Shown piece after piece: positions 44,585-52,686 of a stretch of 64,000 nt of DNA. The notes beneath the pieces are model-generated. The model was not told where the DNA came from, did no database searches, and worked only from the letters and a program-made list of their open reading frames with translations. Position numbers and translations under genes: made by a program. How positions within the stretch are numbered: the stretch's first letter is position 1; each line of letters opens with the position of its first letter. This DNA comes from CAZWCE01 sp964632505 (GTDB taxonomy: Bacteria > Planctomycetota > Planctomycetia > Pirellulales > Thermoguttaceae): the NCBI GenBank assembly GCA_964632505.1, contig CAZWCE010000017.1, forward strand, positions 6,885 to 70,884. Reading direction: 5' to 3'.

Positions 44585-45613
44585 CTATTTCAGGGGAGAT
44601 TTCCCGCCCTCGAAGACGCTGAAATCCATCCAGACCGGCAGATGGTTCGCCACCGACCGCGCTTCGGTGAGGTTGAGATTCCAAGTCTTCACCAGATTGA
44701 CAATCTTTGCCCGGCCGATGTATTCGGTCGTGGCCAACTGGTCGTAGACAAAATTGGTCGTCGGCCGCGTTCCGTCGGGAGTGGTGGGGTGATTCTCCAG
44801 AAGTGCAACCAGATTCGGAACTTGCACCAATCGGCCTTCCCCGCGGATCGGTCCCCCGAAATGACCCAGCATGAGGATGTCGTCCTCGTTCCGACCGTCG
44901 TCTCGAATCCGACGATAGATGTCGGCCAAAAGATCCTGCTCGGTCGCGATGTTCTCCGGGGAGACATCGACGTTGATGAGCGTGAACGTGAACGCACGGG
45001 TTCGATCGGGCTCGACCGTCTGGAAGGCGGCTACCAGCGGAGGCCGATGAAAACGACGCAGGGGATCGACCACATCGGCCACGGTATCGCGATCGACCTG
45101 GACGGTACGCTCGTTATAAAGAAAGGCGAGATAATCGTCGATCCGCCCGACACTTGGGGAGCAAACGTAATTGTAGGGGACTTGCGTTTTCTCGTTCATC
45201 CGACGGGCCAGATCGATCAGGACGGCCTCATTGCGGACCGCCACGCCCTGAATGGCGACGACATCGAACTGGACGAGTTGATCGATCAAAACGCGGGCTT
45301 TTTCCGAGGAGTCGAGTTTCGGATAATTCAGAGGAAAAAGATTCCAGGTCGCGATGCGGATTTTTCTCAATGCCGGCACCGAGGGACGTTCCTTCGTCGA
45401 TCGGGTGGTGGAAGTGGTCGCGACGGTGCTTGGAGAACGCGATTCCGAGCCCTCAGCGCTTGTTTTGGAAGGCGCCGCCACCTTTTCCTGCGGCGAATGA
45501 CGGTCGCAATGCAGACGGAAATAGATCAAACCCGCAATGAGGGCCAGAACAAAAAAAAATTGGGCCGGCGAAATCAAGACCGCGTCCGATCCTTTTTTTT
45601 CTTCCTCCGACAT
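44585..45613 (-). CDS. EEP-fold membrane protein lacking catalytic residues
   Basis: A 342-residue protein. The N-terminus holds a single transmembrane helix (about 15-35) and a Ser/Thr-rich linker. From about residue 88 it follows the endonuclease/exonuclease/phosphatase (DNase I-like) fold with ATWNL, FDVVAIQGV, YNYVCSPSVGR and the end NHLPVWMDFSVFEGG. The usual metal-binding Glu of the QE motif is Gly, the catalytic His region is NVDV, the GDFN motif is GHFGG and SDH is ANH. So the enzyme is probably inactive and may have become a binding protein. The ATG at 45613 has GGGGGAG upstream. It converges with tatD. Confidence 0.75.
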   Translation of the reverse strand: MSEEEKKGSDAVLISPAQFFFVLALIAGLIYFRLHCDRHSPQEKVAAPSKTSAEGSESRSPSTVATTSTTRSTKERPSVPALRKIRIATWNLFPLNYPKLDSSEKARVLIDQLVQFDVVAIQGVAVRNEAVLIDLARRMNEKTQVPYNYVCSPSVGRIDDYLAFLYNERTVQVDRDTVADVVDPLRRFHRPPLVAAFQTVEPDRTRAFTFTLINVDVSPENIATEQDLLADIYRRIRDDGRNEDDILMLGHFGGPIRGEGRLVQVPNLVALLENHPTTPDGTRPTTNFVYDQLATTEYIGRAKIVNLVKTWNLNLTEARSVANHLPVWMDFSVFEGGKSPLK

Positions 45614-45771
45614 GGCACTCCCCCGGGATCGGCAAGATGGTTTCCGTCGCTCAAACAAGCCCTCCCCAGATTCTCCATGATCAGCGCATATGCAAAGCGG
45701 GCTCGGGACATTCCACGAGAACCATCGGAGTCGGGGGAGAGGAAAATTGAGGCGAACCGGGGAGTGTCGGA

Positions 45772-47082
45772 TTATTCCGACCGGGCCGTCTCTGTCGGGA
45801 TCGTCTCGTTCTCGATGAGTTGCTCGAACGTCTGTCGGCGGCGGATGCAGTGCACCTGCTCACCGTCGAGGAGCACTTCGGCGGCCATCGTTTTCGAATT
45901 GTAGTTCGACCCCATCACGCTTCCGTAGGCGCCGGTGCGTTCCAGAATCAGGTAGTCGCCTACGTCGGCGACCGGCAGAGTGCGGTGGACGACGAATCCC
46001 CCCTCCTCTTGGGTGAAGATATCGCCCGACTCGCAAAGCGGTCCTCCCACGATCACCTCTTGCGTCCGCTCTTCGGAGGCTTCGGGACTCTCCTTCGGGG
46101 GCTTCGGGGCCTTCGGGGCGATCGAAATGGGATGATACGCCCCGTAGAGGATCGGCCGCGCCACGTTATTGAATCCGGCATCGACCAGATAGAAACGATT
46201 TTCTTCTTGGAACTTGACGGCCCGAATCTCCGTGAGCAAAAAACCACTCTCGGCGGTCAGGTAGCGCCCCGGCTCGACTTCGAGCGAAACGGGATGGCCG
46301 AAATCCGACTCGAGCATCTTACGTGAGTTGTCCCAAAGATCGAAATAGGCGTTCAGGTCGGGGCGCGTTTCTTCCGGCGTGTAAGGGACGGGAATACCTC
46401 CGCCGGCACTGATCGAACGAACCGAGGGGCCGACGGTTCGGGCGAACTGCTCCATCGCCCCACAGCAATGGCCGAGGTGCTCCATGTCGGTGCCCGAGCC
46501 GATGTGCATGTGGAGGCCGGTGATCGTCATATCGAATTCCTTGGCCACCTTCACGCATTCGGGAAGCCAGGCGTGCCAGATGCCGTGTTTCGACTGCGGT
46601 CCGCCGGTGTTGGTTTTGCGACTGTGCCCGTGCCCGAAGCCGGGGTTGACGCGCAGGGTGATCTCGGAACCCGGGCGCCGTTCGCCCAACTGCCGAATCA
46701 TGTCGATCGACCCGCAATTCACGTGTACGTCGTGTTCCAGGACCACCTCGAGGGCGTCGGCATCGAAAATGTCGGCGGTGAAAACAACCGGCGGAGGATC
46801 GCCCTGAGGAGAATAGCCGGCCGCGAGGGCTCGTCGCACTTCCATACCACTGACGGCATCGACCGCGGCGCCGCATTGACGAAGCAGATCCACGATCGCG
46901 AGGTTCGAACAAGCTTTCTGGGCGAATCGGACCACATCGAACGCCTTGAGTTGCTCGTAGCGCCGACGAATCATCGAAGCGTCGTAGAAAAAGGTCGGCG
47001 TGCCGAACTCCTTGGCGAGGAAGTCGACCGGATGGCCGGCGATCGAATGGCGATAGAGCGGAAATTCGGAAGTGACGGACAT
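45772..47082 (-). CDS. lysA: diaminopimelate decarboxylase
   Basis: A 436-residue PLP enzyme that converts meso-diaminopimelate to lysine. The PLP Lys lies in FAQKACSNLAIVDLL, with AAVDAVSGMEV, LHMHIGSG, SAGGGIPVPYT and the C-terminal GGPLCESGD motif that are specific to LysA. The ATG at 47082 (MSVTSEF) is the best fit to family starts, though its ribosome site is poor; ATG 47115 and TTG 47142 are upstream alternatives. A Pro/Lys/Glu-rich insertion of about 20 residues lies at about 46062-46121, before the CESGD motif. Confidence 0.93.
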   Translation of the reverse strand: MSVTSEFPLYRHSIAGHPVDFLAKEFGTPTFFYDASMIRRRYEQLKAFDVVRFAQKACSNLAIVDLLRQCGAAVDAVSGMEVRRALAAGYSPQGDPPPVVFTADIFDADALEVVLEHDVHVNCGSIDMIRQLGERRPGSEITLRVNPGFGHGHSRKTNTGGPQSKHGIWHAWLPECVKVAKEFDMTITGLHMHIGSGTDMEHLGHCCGAMEQFARTVGPSVRSISAGGGIPVPYTPEETRPDLNAYFDLWDNSRKMLESDFGHPVSLEVEPGRYLTAESGFLLTEIRAVKFQEENRFYLVDAGFNNVARPILYGAYHPISIAPKAPKPPKESPEASEERTQEVIVGGPLCESGDIFTQEEGGFVVHRTLPVADVGDYLILERTGAYGSVMGSNYNSKTMAAEVLLDGEQVHCIRRRQTFEQLIENETIPTETARSE

Positions 47083-47140
47083 CGAGAATGCTCGAGCTTT
47101 CTGAAAGAGAATCATAAAAGGGACAGGAATACAAGTTCGC

Positions 47141-47160
47141 AACAGAGGCGAACCTCTGTT
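47141..47160. repeat. perfect inverted repeat between genes
   Basis: AACAGAGG/CCTCTGTT with a four-base CGAA (TTCG on the minus strand) loop. On the plus strand it is followed by TTTTACTTT and could act as a terminator, but no plus-strand gene precedes it. On the minus strand it sits between the isomerase-like gene and lysA without a T-run. Confidence 0.45.
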
Positions 47161-47223
47161 TTACTTTGCCGCCGGAGTTTGGTCAAAGGGGACCGCCGTT
47201 ACCGAAGTCGCCTCGCGGCACTC

Positions 47224-48213
47224 TCACCCGTCCAACCGCCGGGCACCGTGGTCGAGATATTCCTTCGCCCGATTCAGAAGCGGCGTCATCTCATTCGGTT
47301 CCGGCTCGTGGTGCATGAACGGCGTGACCGGATACCGATAATCGATGTCGCGAAGCTCGGCCAGCCAGGGCGACATGTCGACCGGGCCGATGCCCGGCAG
47401 TTGCGCGCTGGGCGGATCGCCCGGGGCCGGCTTCTGCCACATGTAGATGAAAAAAAGTTGATCGCCGCAGATGCGAATCGCCTTGGGAACGAGATCCTTT
47501 CGGTGCGGTCGATCGAGTCGGCGAACCGGCTCTTCCGGGAGACCCTGCACGTGGTAGGGAGCCAACGCGACGCCCAATCGAGGATGCTCGGCCGCCATTT
47601 CGGTGAAGAGCTTCATCGAATCGAGTGTATGCAAAAGGGCATTGCCGTGATTTTCGATCGCCAATCGGGAATCGTACTGTTCACAGAGTTCCAGCTCCGG
47701 CCGAAGACCTTCGATGAACTGCTTCATCCGGGTCTTGGTCTCCTCGTACGAGGCGGGAAGTTTCCCTTCACTCCCACGCACGGCGATTCCTCCGCCGCAC
47801 CGGCCCAACAGTTTCGCGTATTTTGGATAACCTCCCCGGTAGACCGAAAAAGAGTAGAGCGAAAGGTCGTGTTTTTCGAGCAGATCCAGAAGACGCTCCG
47901 GCCCGAGACGGTCGAGCACGTCGTCCAGATGGGGACAACCGGCGTGGGCCGACCAGATATCGATGGCGTCGAACCCCAGCTTTGCGATTCGAGCGATCGC
48001 CTCTTCGATCGGCAGTGAAGAGAAGGCGATCGAAGAACACGCCTGGGAAAGCTTCCATTCCTTGGAAGCGGATTCGTCCGATGCCGCGGAAACCGAACGC
48101 GATTGCGGCCTCGTTCCTCCGAAGGAGAACATCGAAAGCCCGGCGGTCGTCCCGAGGGCCCTCCTCAAAAAATGCCGGCGGGGATAACGTGTGCAAGAGA
48201 CATCCCTAGACAT
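47224..48213 (-). CDS. Tat-exported TIM-barrel sugar isomerase-like protein
   Basis: A 329-residue protein of the xylose-isomerase-like TIM-barrel (sugar phosphate isomerase/epimerase) family. The N-terminus has RRHFLRRALGTTAGL, a twin-arginine signal. Elements of the barrel are EEAIARIAKLGFDAIDIW, LAIENHGN and HHEPEPNEM, with Glu and His residues at places where the family binds its metal. The ATG at 48213 follows AGGAGAAGG closely, an excellent site. It diverges from thiC and lies upstream of lysA by 141 bases. Confidence 0.8.
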   Translation of the reverse strand: MSRDVSCTRYPRRHFLRRALGTTAGLSMFSFGGTRPQSRSVSAASDESASKEWKLSQACSSIAFSSLPIEEAIARIAKLGFDAIDIWSAHAGCPHLDDVLDRLGPERLLDLLEKHDLSLYSFSVYRGGYPKYAKLLGRCGGGIAVRGSEGKLPASYEETKTRMKQFIEGLRPELELCEQYDSRLAIENHGNALLHTLDSMKLFTEMAAEHPRLGVALAPYHVQGLPEEPVRRLDRPHRKDLVPKAIRICGDQLFFIYMWQKPAPGDPPSAQLPGIGPVDMSPWLAELRDIDYRYPVTPFMHHEPEPNEMTPLLNRAKEYLDHGARRLDG

Positions 48214-48390
48214 ATTCCTTCTCCTATTTTCCAGAGTCAATTCGTGGATGATGTCGGCTCGCGGATCTTCTGATTTCCCGCGCTCCGGGAACCGCTCGAT
48301 TGTCTCATAAATGCAATGCGGTTACAATAGAACAAGGTAGAGAGAGCGTGATGCTTCGAGCCCGAACGTCTCCCGAAGCCGAGATGCGTA

Positions 48391-48418
48391 TTGACAACCC
48401 CCATGTTAGTGATAGGAT
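48391..48418 (+). promoter_or_regulatory. thiC promoter
   Basis: TTGACA (48391-48396), a 16-base spacer and TAGGAT (48413-48418). Transcription would start near 48425, giving a leader of about 270 bases. Confidence 0.55.
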
Positions 48419-48623
48419 GAATCAAGGAGCGGGGAAACTCGACAAGGATGACCCGAAAAATCGTTTTTCCCGCGTTTTCACCCTCGCCTCGCGGATCCCG
48501 TTTCGCCAGGCCATCGTCAAGATCCGTTTGCCAACAGCGCCTTTGCCCCCGTCGAAGGGGCTCCGCTTGCCATTCCCATTTCCCTCTCGAGACGGTTTGC
48601 GCCGGGCATCGATCTTATCCCTG

Positions 48624-48670
48624 CCTGCGACCGCTTCCCCGAGCGATCGATCGCGGGCCTTCTTTTTTTT
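48624..48670 (+). terminator. terminator just upstream of thiC
   Basis: Seven-base outer stem CCTGCGA/TCGCGGG (48624-48630 with 48651-48657), inner stem CGCT/AGCG (48632-48635 with 48642-48645), then CCTTC and eight T. It ends 23 bases before the thiC start codon and after a 200-base leader, so it can serve as an attenuator of thiC. Confidence 0.65.
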
Positions 48671-48693
48671 GAGAATCTTCAAAAAACCATCGC

Positions 48694-50070
48694 ATGAATA
48701 TGACGCAGTATCAAGCAGCCAAAGCCGGAACCCTCACCCCCGAAATGGAAATGGTCGCCGAAAAGGAATGTCTGGCGCCGGAAACCGTCCTCGAAGAAGT
48801 CGCCTCCGGGAGAATGGTCATTCCGGCGAACCGGCATCACCTGAAGCAGGGACTTGATCCGATCGGCATCGGCATCGCGACCCGAACGAAGATCAACGCC
48901 AATCTTGGGAATTCCCCGGTGGCCGGCGACGCGAAATGCGAATTGGAAAAAGTGCATTGTGCCATCCGGTACGGCGCCGATACGGTGATGGATCTCTCCA
49001 CGGGCGAGCATATCGATTCGATCCGTCGGCAAATCATCGACTCGGTCCGGGTTCCCGTGGGAACGGTGCCCCTTTATCAGATGTGCGAGCAACTTGACGA
49101 CATCGTCGACATGACCCCGGAAGGCTTTCTGTCGGTGGTTGAAGAGCAGGCTCGTCAGGGCGTCGATTACATGACGATCCACTGCGGGCTCCTCAAAGAG
49201 CATCTTCCGCTGGTGGAATCGCGTCTGACGGGGATCGTCTCCCGGGGCGGTTCGCTCGTGGCGAAGTGGATGGCGGCCCACGATCGGGAAAATCCCTTTT
49301 ACACCCATTTCGACCGCCTCTGCGAGATCATGCGGGCATACGACGTCACTTGGAGCCTTGGCGACGGACTTCGCCCCGGCTGTCAACACGACGCGAGCGA
49401 CCGGGCCCAGTTCGCCGAACTGAAGACCATGGGAGAACTGGCGAAAAAGGGCTGGGAGATGGGCTGCCAGGTGATGATCGAAGGTCCCGGCCATGTCCCG
49501 ATGGATCAGATCGAGGAAAACATCCGGAAGGAGATCGAGATCTGCCACGGGGCACCGTTCTACGTGCTCGGACCGATCGTGACCGATGTCGCGCCCGGCT
49601 ACGACCACATCACCAGTGCGATCGGGGGGGCGATGGCCGCGATGCACGGCGCCGCGATGCTGTGCTACGTGACCCCGAAGGAACACTTGGGGCTGCCCGA
49701 TTTGGAGGATGTCCGACAAGGCGTGATCGCCTACAAGATCGCCGCCCACGCCGCCGACTTGGCCCGGCACCGACCTCAGGCACGCGACCGAGACGACGCC
49801 ATCTCCCGGGCCCGGGCCGAGTTCGACTGGGAGAAGCAGTTCGAACTGGCTCTCGATCCCGAAACCGCTCGCCGAATGTACCACGAGGCGAGAAATCCCT
49901 CTCCCGATCCCGAACCGGTCAAGCCCGAACGGTCCCAACCGTCCGACGAAATCCCGGAGGCGGAAGAATACTGCTCCATGTGCGGACCGAAGTTCTGCGC
50001 GATGCGCAATAGCGTGGAGGTGGTGCAATTGCAGAAGGAGAAATCCCGAGCGGAACCCAAGAAGCCGTAA
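48694..50070 (+). CDS. thiC: phosphomethylpyrimidine synthase ThiC
   Basis: A 458-residue radical SAM enzyme that converts aminoimidazole ribotide to the pyrimidine of thiamin. Hallmarks are MTQYQAAKAGTLTPEME at the start, NANLGNSP, GADTVMDLSTGEHID, TIHCGLLKEHLPLVESRLTGIVSRGGS, SLGDGLRPGC and the C-terminal CSMCGPKFC iron-sulfur motif. Length fits the shorter bacterial form. The ATG at 48694 has no clear ribosome site; an in-frame ATG at 48700 is possible. It is likely controlled by its leader; no TPP-aptamer signature was recognised there. Confidence 0.97.
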   Translation: MNMTQYQAAKAGTLTPEMEMVAEKECLAPETVLEEVASGRMVIPANRHHLKQGLDPIGIGIATRTKINANLGNSPVAGDAKCELEKVHCAIRYGADTVMDLSTGEHIDSIRRQIIDSVRVPVGTVPLYQMCEQLDDIVDMTPEGFLSVVEEQARQGVDYMTIHCGLLKEHLPLVESRLTGIVSRGGSLVAKWMAAHDRENPFYTHFDRLCEIMRAYDVTWSLGDGLRPGCQHDASDRAQFAELKTMGELAKKGWEMGCQVMIEGPGHVPMDQIEENIRKEIEICHGAPFYVLGPIVTDVAPGYDHITSAIGGAMAAMHGAAMLCYVTPKEHLGLPDLEDVRQGVIAYKIAAHAADLARHRPQARDRDDAISRARAEFDWEKQFELALDPETARRMYHEARNPSPDPEPVKPERSQPSDEIPEAEEYCSMCGPKFCAMRNSVEVVQLQKEKSRAEPKKP

Positions 50071-50156
50071 CTGCCTTGACGAGACGTCCTGGAATGGCGT
50101 TCGAGAGAGGCCGATCCCACTCCGAAGACGATGGGAAAGAAAAGCTAAAGAAAAAG

Positions 50157-50227
50157 CTGGGGAACAGGGATTTGAACCCCGACTAACTGGTTCAGAGCCA
50201 GTCGTGCTGCCATTACACTATTCCCCA
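50157..50227 (-). tRNA. tRNA-Gln (CTG)
   Basis: A 71-base cloverleaf with acceptor TGGGGAA/TTCCCCA, anticodon stem ACTGG/CCAGT with loop CTCTGAA (anticodon CTG), a short variable loop and T arm CGGGG TTCAAAT CCCTG. The discriminator is G and CCA is not encoded. Confidence 0.95.
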
Positions 50228-50229
50228 AT

Positions 50230-50257
50230 CGGTGACAAGCGGCCGGTGACAAGCGGC
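50230..50257. repeat. tandem 14-base repeat in tRNA-Gln leader
   Basis: Two perfect copies of CGGTGACAAGCGGC, 50230-50243 and 50244-50257. They lie between the tRNA-Gln promoter and the tRNA 5' end. Confidence 0.8.
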
Positions 50258-50284
50258 GCACACCGTCGCCTCCATTCAGTAAGA

Positions 50285-50312
50285 ATTCTACCTCCCGCGA
50301 CTCGATCGTCAA
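50285..50312 (-). promoter_or_regulatory. promoter of tRNA-Gln
   Basis: On the minus strand TTGACG (50307-50312), a 16-base spacer and TAGAAT (50285-50290), both close to consensus, about 58 bases upstream of the tRNA. The next gene on the plus strand starts at 50590; the stretch between holds nothing else that I can identify. Confidence 0.7.
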
Positions 50313-50589
50313 GTGCCCCTTTGCCGGGCAGCGGAAAGAATCAAGAGGATCTTGCGGATCATCCCGATCCTGAGACCACCTCGACTTCCAACGATTCTTT
50401 CCGGGGAACGCCGCCCCATTTTTTTTCGCCGACATCTTGCGACTGACAAGGAGTTATGCGAAACTGTCCGATCAGGGCAATTCTCTCATCGGGGCTCCCA
50501 CGACAACAAAAAGGCCGTTCGCCGAGCGCCTTCCATTCTCTTTCTTATGAGCGTTTCTCTTCGTTACCATAAGGGCAAGTCTTCTCGAA

Positions 50590-52272
50590 ATGGCACATCT
50601 CGAAAGCAAATCCGGTTTATCCGAGGCGGAAACCTACCCTCTTCCCTGCGAAGTCACGGTTCTGGGACGCCATCCCTATTGTGAAATCGTCCTCGACCAA
50701 GGTGCGGTGAGTCGGGAACATGCGCGGATTCTGCACGAGGGGGATTCTTTCTATCTGGAGGATCTGCACAGCCGCAACGGCACGTTTCTCAACGGCCGGC
50801 CGATCGATCAGAAGGAGCCGATCCACGACGGCGATGAAATCCGCATCTGCGATCTGGTCTTCTCGTTTCGCAACGAAGAGGAACAAGCCCGAGACCGAGC
50901 TTCTTCTCTTCCCCATTCGAGCACGCAAGCGGTTCTGGTCAACGACGATTCGGTCGACTCCACGCTGAACATCACTTCGCGTATCGATGTGGGAACGCAA
51001 GGATTGGGCTATTCCTCGAATCCGTCGATGAAGCTCCAGGCCCTGGTCGACATCGGTAGGAATCTCGGCGATGTGCTCGACATGGACAAAGTGATTCCGA
51101 TCCTGCTCAAGAATCTCTTGGCGATCTTTCGCCAGGCCGATTGTGCTTCGATCGTCCTGAATGATCCCCGTACCGGCCGGTTGGAATTGAAAGGATTCAA
51201 ACACCGCAATCCACGCTCGAAGCAACAGTTCCGCATCAGCCTGACCGTGCTCGAAGCCGTGGTCTCGTCCAAGTCGGCGATCCTCTCGGACGACGTGGCA
51301 AACGATTCCCGTTTCGATGTCAGCGACAGCATCGTCAATTTTCAGCTCCGTTCGGTGATGTCGGTCCCCCTTCTGGGAGCCGAGCAAGAGGTGCTGGGCG
51401 TGATCCAGGTCGATTCCCGCAAGGGGGGGAGTCGCTTCTCGCACAACGACCTCGACGTGCTCGTCTCCGTCGCATCGCAAGCGGCCACGGCGATCGAGAA
51501 CGCACGGTTGCACGCTCGCGCGCTCGAAGAGAAAAAGTTCGATCACGAGATGTCCGTCGCCCATAAGGTCCAGAAAGGCTTTTTGCCGGTGGAACCTCCC
51601 CGGGTGGAACACTACGGCTTCTTCGACTATTATCAGCCGGCGAAGTTCCTGGGGGGCGACTACTTCGATTACGTGCCGCTTCCCGAGAATCGGCTGGCGA
51701 TCGCCCTCGGCGACGTTTCCGGCAAGGGAATCTCGGCCGCGTTGCTCATGGCGAAGCTCTCGGCCGAATGCCGGTACAGCCTTGTGGCGGAACCCACCCC
51801 GGTGGAGGCGGTCGCCCGATTGAACCGGGTCTACTGCGAGAGTCGCTGGGACGATCGGTTCATCACCTTCATTTTGACGGTGCTCGACTTCGCCAATCAT
51901 CGGGTCACGCTGGTCAACGCGGGACACCTTTCCCCCCTCTTAAGGCAGCCGGAAGGCGAGGTGGTCGACTTGGCGGACACCTTCGGGGGACTTCCGCTGG
52001 GAGTCATGTCGGACGTCGAGTTCGGTGAATTCACCATGGAAATGGAACCGGGGCAGGTGATCGCCCTGTTCAGCGACGGGCTTCCCGACGCGATGAACAG
52101 TGACGGCGATTGCTACACCCTCGAGTCGGTCCGGAAGCAACTTGAAAGCATTTCGGGCAAATCGGTCGATGAGATCGGTCCGCGGCTGATCGGCGCGATC
52201 CGCGGGTTCGCGGGACGCCAGCCCCAGACCGACGACCAGTGTCTGGTCCTCTTCGGGAGACAATCCCCCTAG
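50590..52272 (+). CDS. FHA-GAF-PP2C (SpoIIE-type) phosphatase
   Basis: A 560-residue protein, apparently cytoplasmic. The N-terminal FHA domain (about 10-100) has the VSREHARI and SRNGTFLNG phosphothreonine-binding motifs. The middle (about 140-315) is a GAF-type sensor with LEAVVSSKSAILSDDV and VMSVPLLGAEQEVLGVIQVD. The C-terminal part (about 325-560) is a PP2C/SpoIIE Ser/Thr phosphatase with GGDYFDYVPLPENRLAIALGDVSGKGISAALLMA and FSDGLPDAMN metal sites. It probably dephosphorylates a partner, such as an anti-sigma antagonist, in response to a bound small molecule. Partner genes are not in the window. Confidence 0.9.
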   Translation: MAHLESKSGLSEAETYPLPCEVTVLGRHPYCEIVLDQGAVSREHARILHEGDSFYLEDLHSRNGTFLNGRPIDQKEPIHDGDEIRICDLVFSFRNEEEQARDRASSLPHSSTQAVLVNDDSVDSTLNITSRIDVGTQGLGYSSNPSMKLQALVDIGRNLGDVLDMDKVIPILLKNLLAIFRQADCASIVLNDPRTGRLELKGFKHRNPRSKQQFRISLTVLEAVVSSKSAILSDDVANDSRFDVSDSIVNFQLRSVMSVPLLGAEQEVLGVIQVDSRKGGSRFSHNDLDVLVSVASQAATAIENARLHARALEEKKFDHEMSVAHKVQKGFLPVEPPRVEHYGFFDYYQPAKFLGGDYFDYVPLPENRLAIALGDVSGKGISAALLMAKLSAECRYSLVAEPTPVEAVARLNRVYCESRWDDRFITFILTVLDFANHRVTLVNAGHLSPLLRQPEGEVVDLADTFGGLPLGVMSDVEFGEFTMEMEPGQVIALFSDGLPDAMNSDGDCYTLESVRKQLESISGKSVDEIGPRLIGAIRGFAGRQPQTDDQCLVLFGRQSP

Positions 52273-52478
52273 ACGTTTGACCATCGGACCGCTCGGCGAA
52301 ACCGACCGTTTCGATCCTCCGAGCGATTGCCGGGTTCCCTATTTGGAGATGGCGGAAGGCCCGGTTCACTTGCCGCAATCTTCGGTAAGCGCTTCCGATA
52401 GTCCGTTTTACAACGAATCTCCGAGTCGCAGCAAACATCACTCTTATCGACGACTTGATTACTTCCTTTTTCTCCTAT

Positions 52479-52508
52479 TTGACATCTCGTACCTTCAGGG
52501 GCTATTAT
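52479..52508 (+). promoter_or_regulatory. promoter of the cytochrome bd-like cassette
   Basis: TTGACA (52479-52484), an 18-base spacer and TATTAT (52503-52508). The leader to the first gene is about 170 bases; the rest of the 414-base gap before 52687 shows no gene. Confidence 0.65.
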
Positions 52509-52518
52509 ATTCTAATAG
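52502..52518. promoter_or_regulatory. dyad overlapping the -10 box
   Basis: CTATTA-TATTC-TAATAG is a perfect six-base inverted repeat around a five-base centre and covers the -10 element. It is a plausible operator for a repressor; no known regulator's consensus is recognised. Confidence 0.45.
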
Positions 52519-52686
52519 ACCTATAAAAAAACGTTCTCAGAAAGCCCCTACTCCGAACTGCCCGACCGACGAAGACCCTCCGCCGGCGAAAGCCCGCTGC
52601 CCATTCTCGGGAAGCGACCGGAAGCCGGACATCCCCGCATGCCCCTGGCGATCGGTCCCGATTCGGCTCGTTTCGAGGAGATCCCC

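Noticed and set aside
48419..48660. TPP riboswitch before thiC
   Set aside because: The conserved TPP aptamer words (CTGAGA and ACCTGATC) were not found by eye, so I did not annotate one; a covariance search could still find a divergent aptamer.
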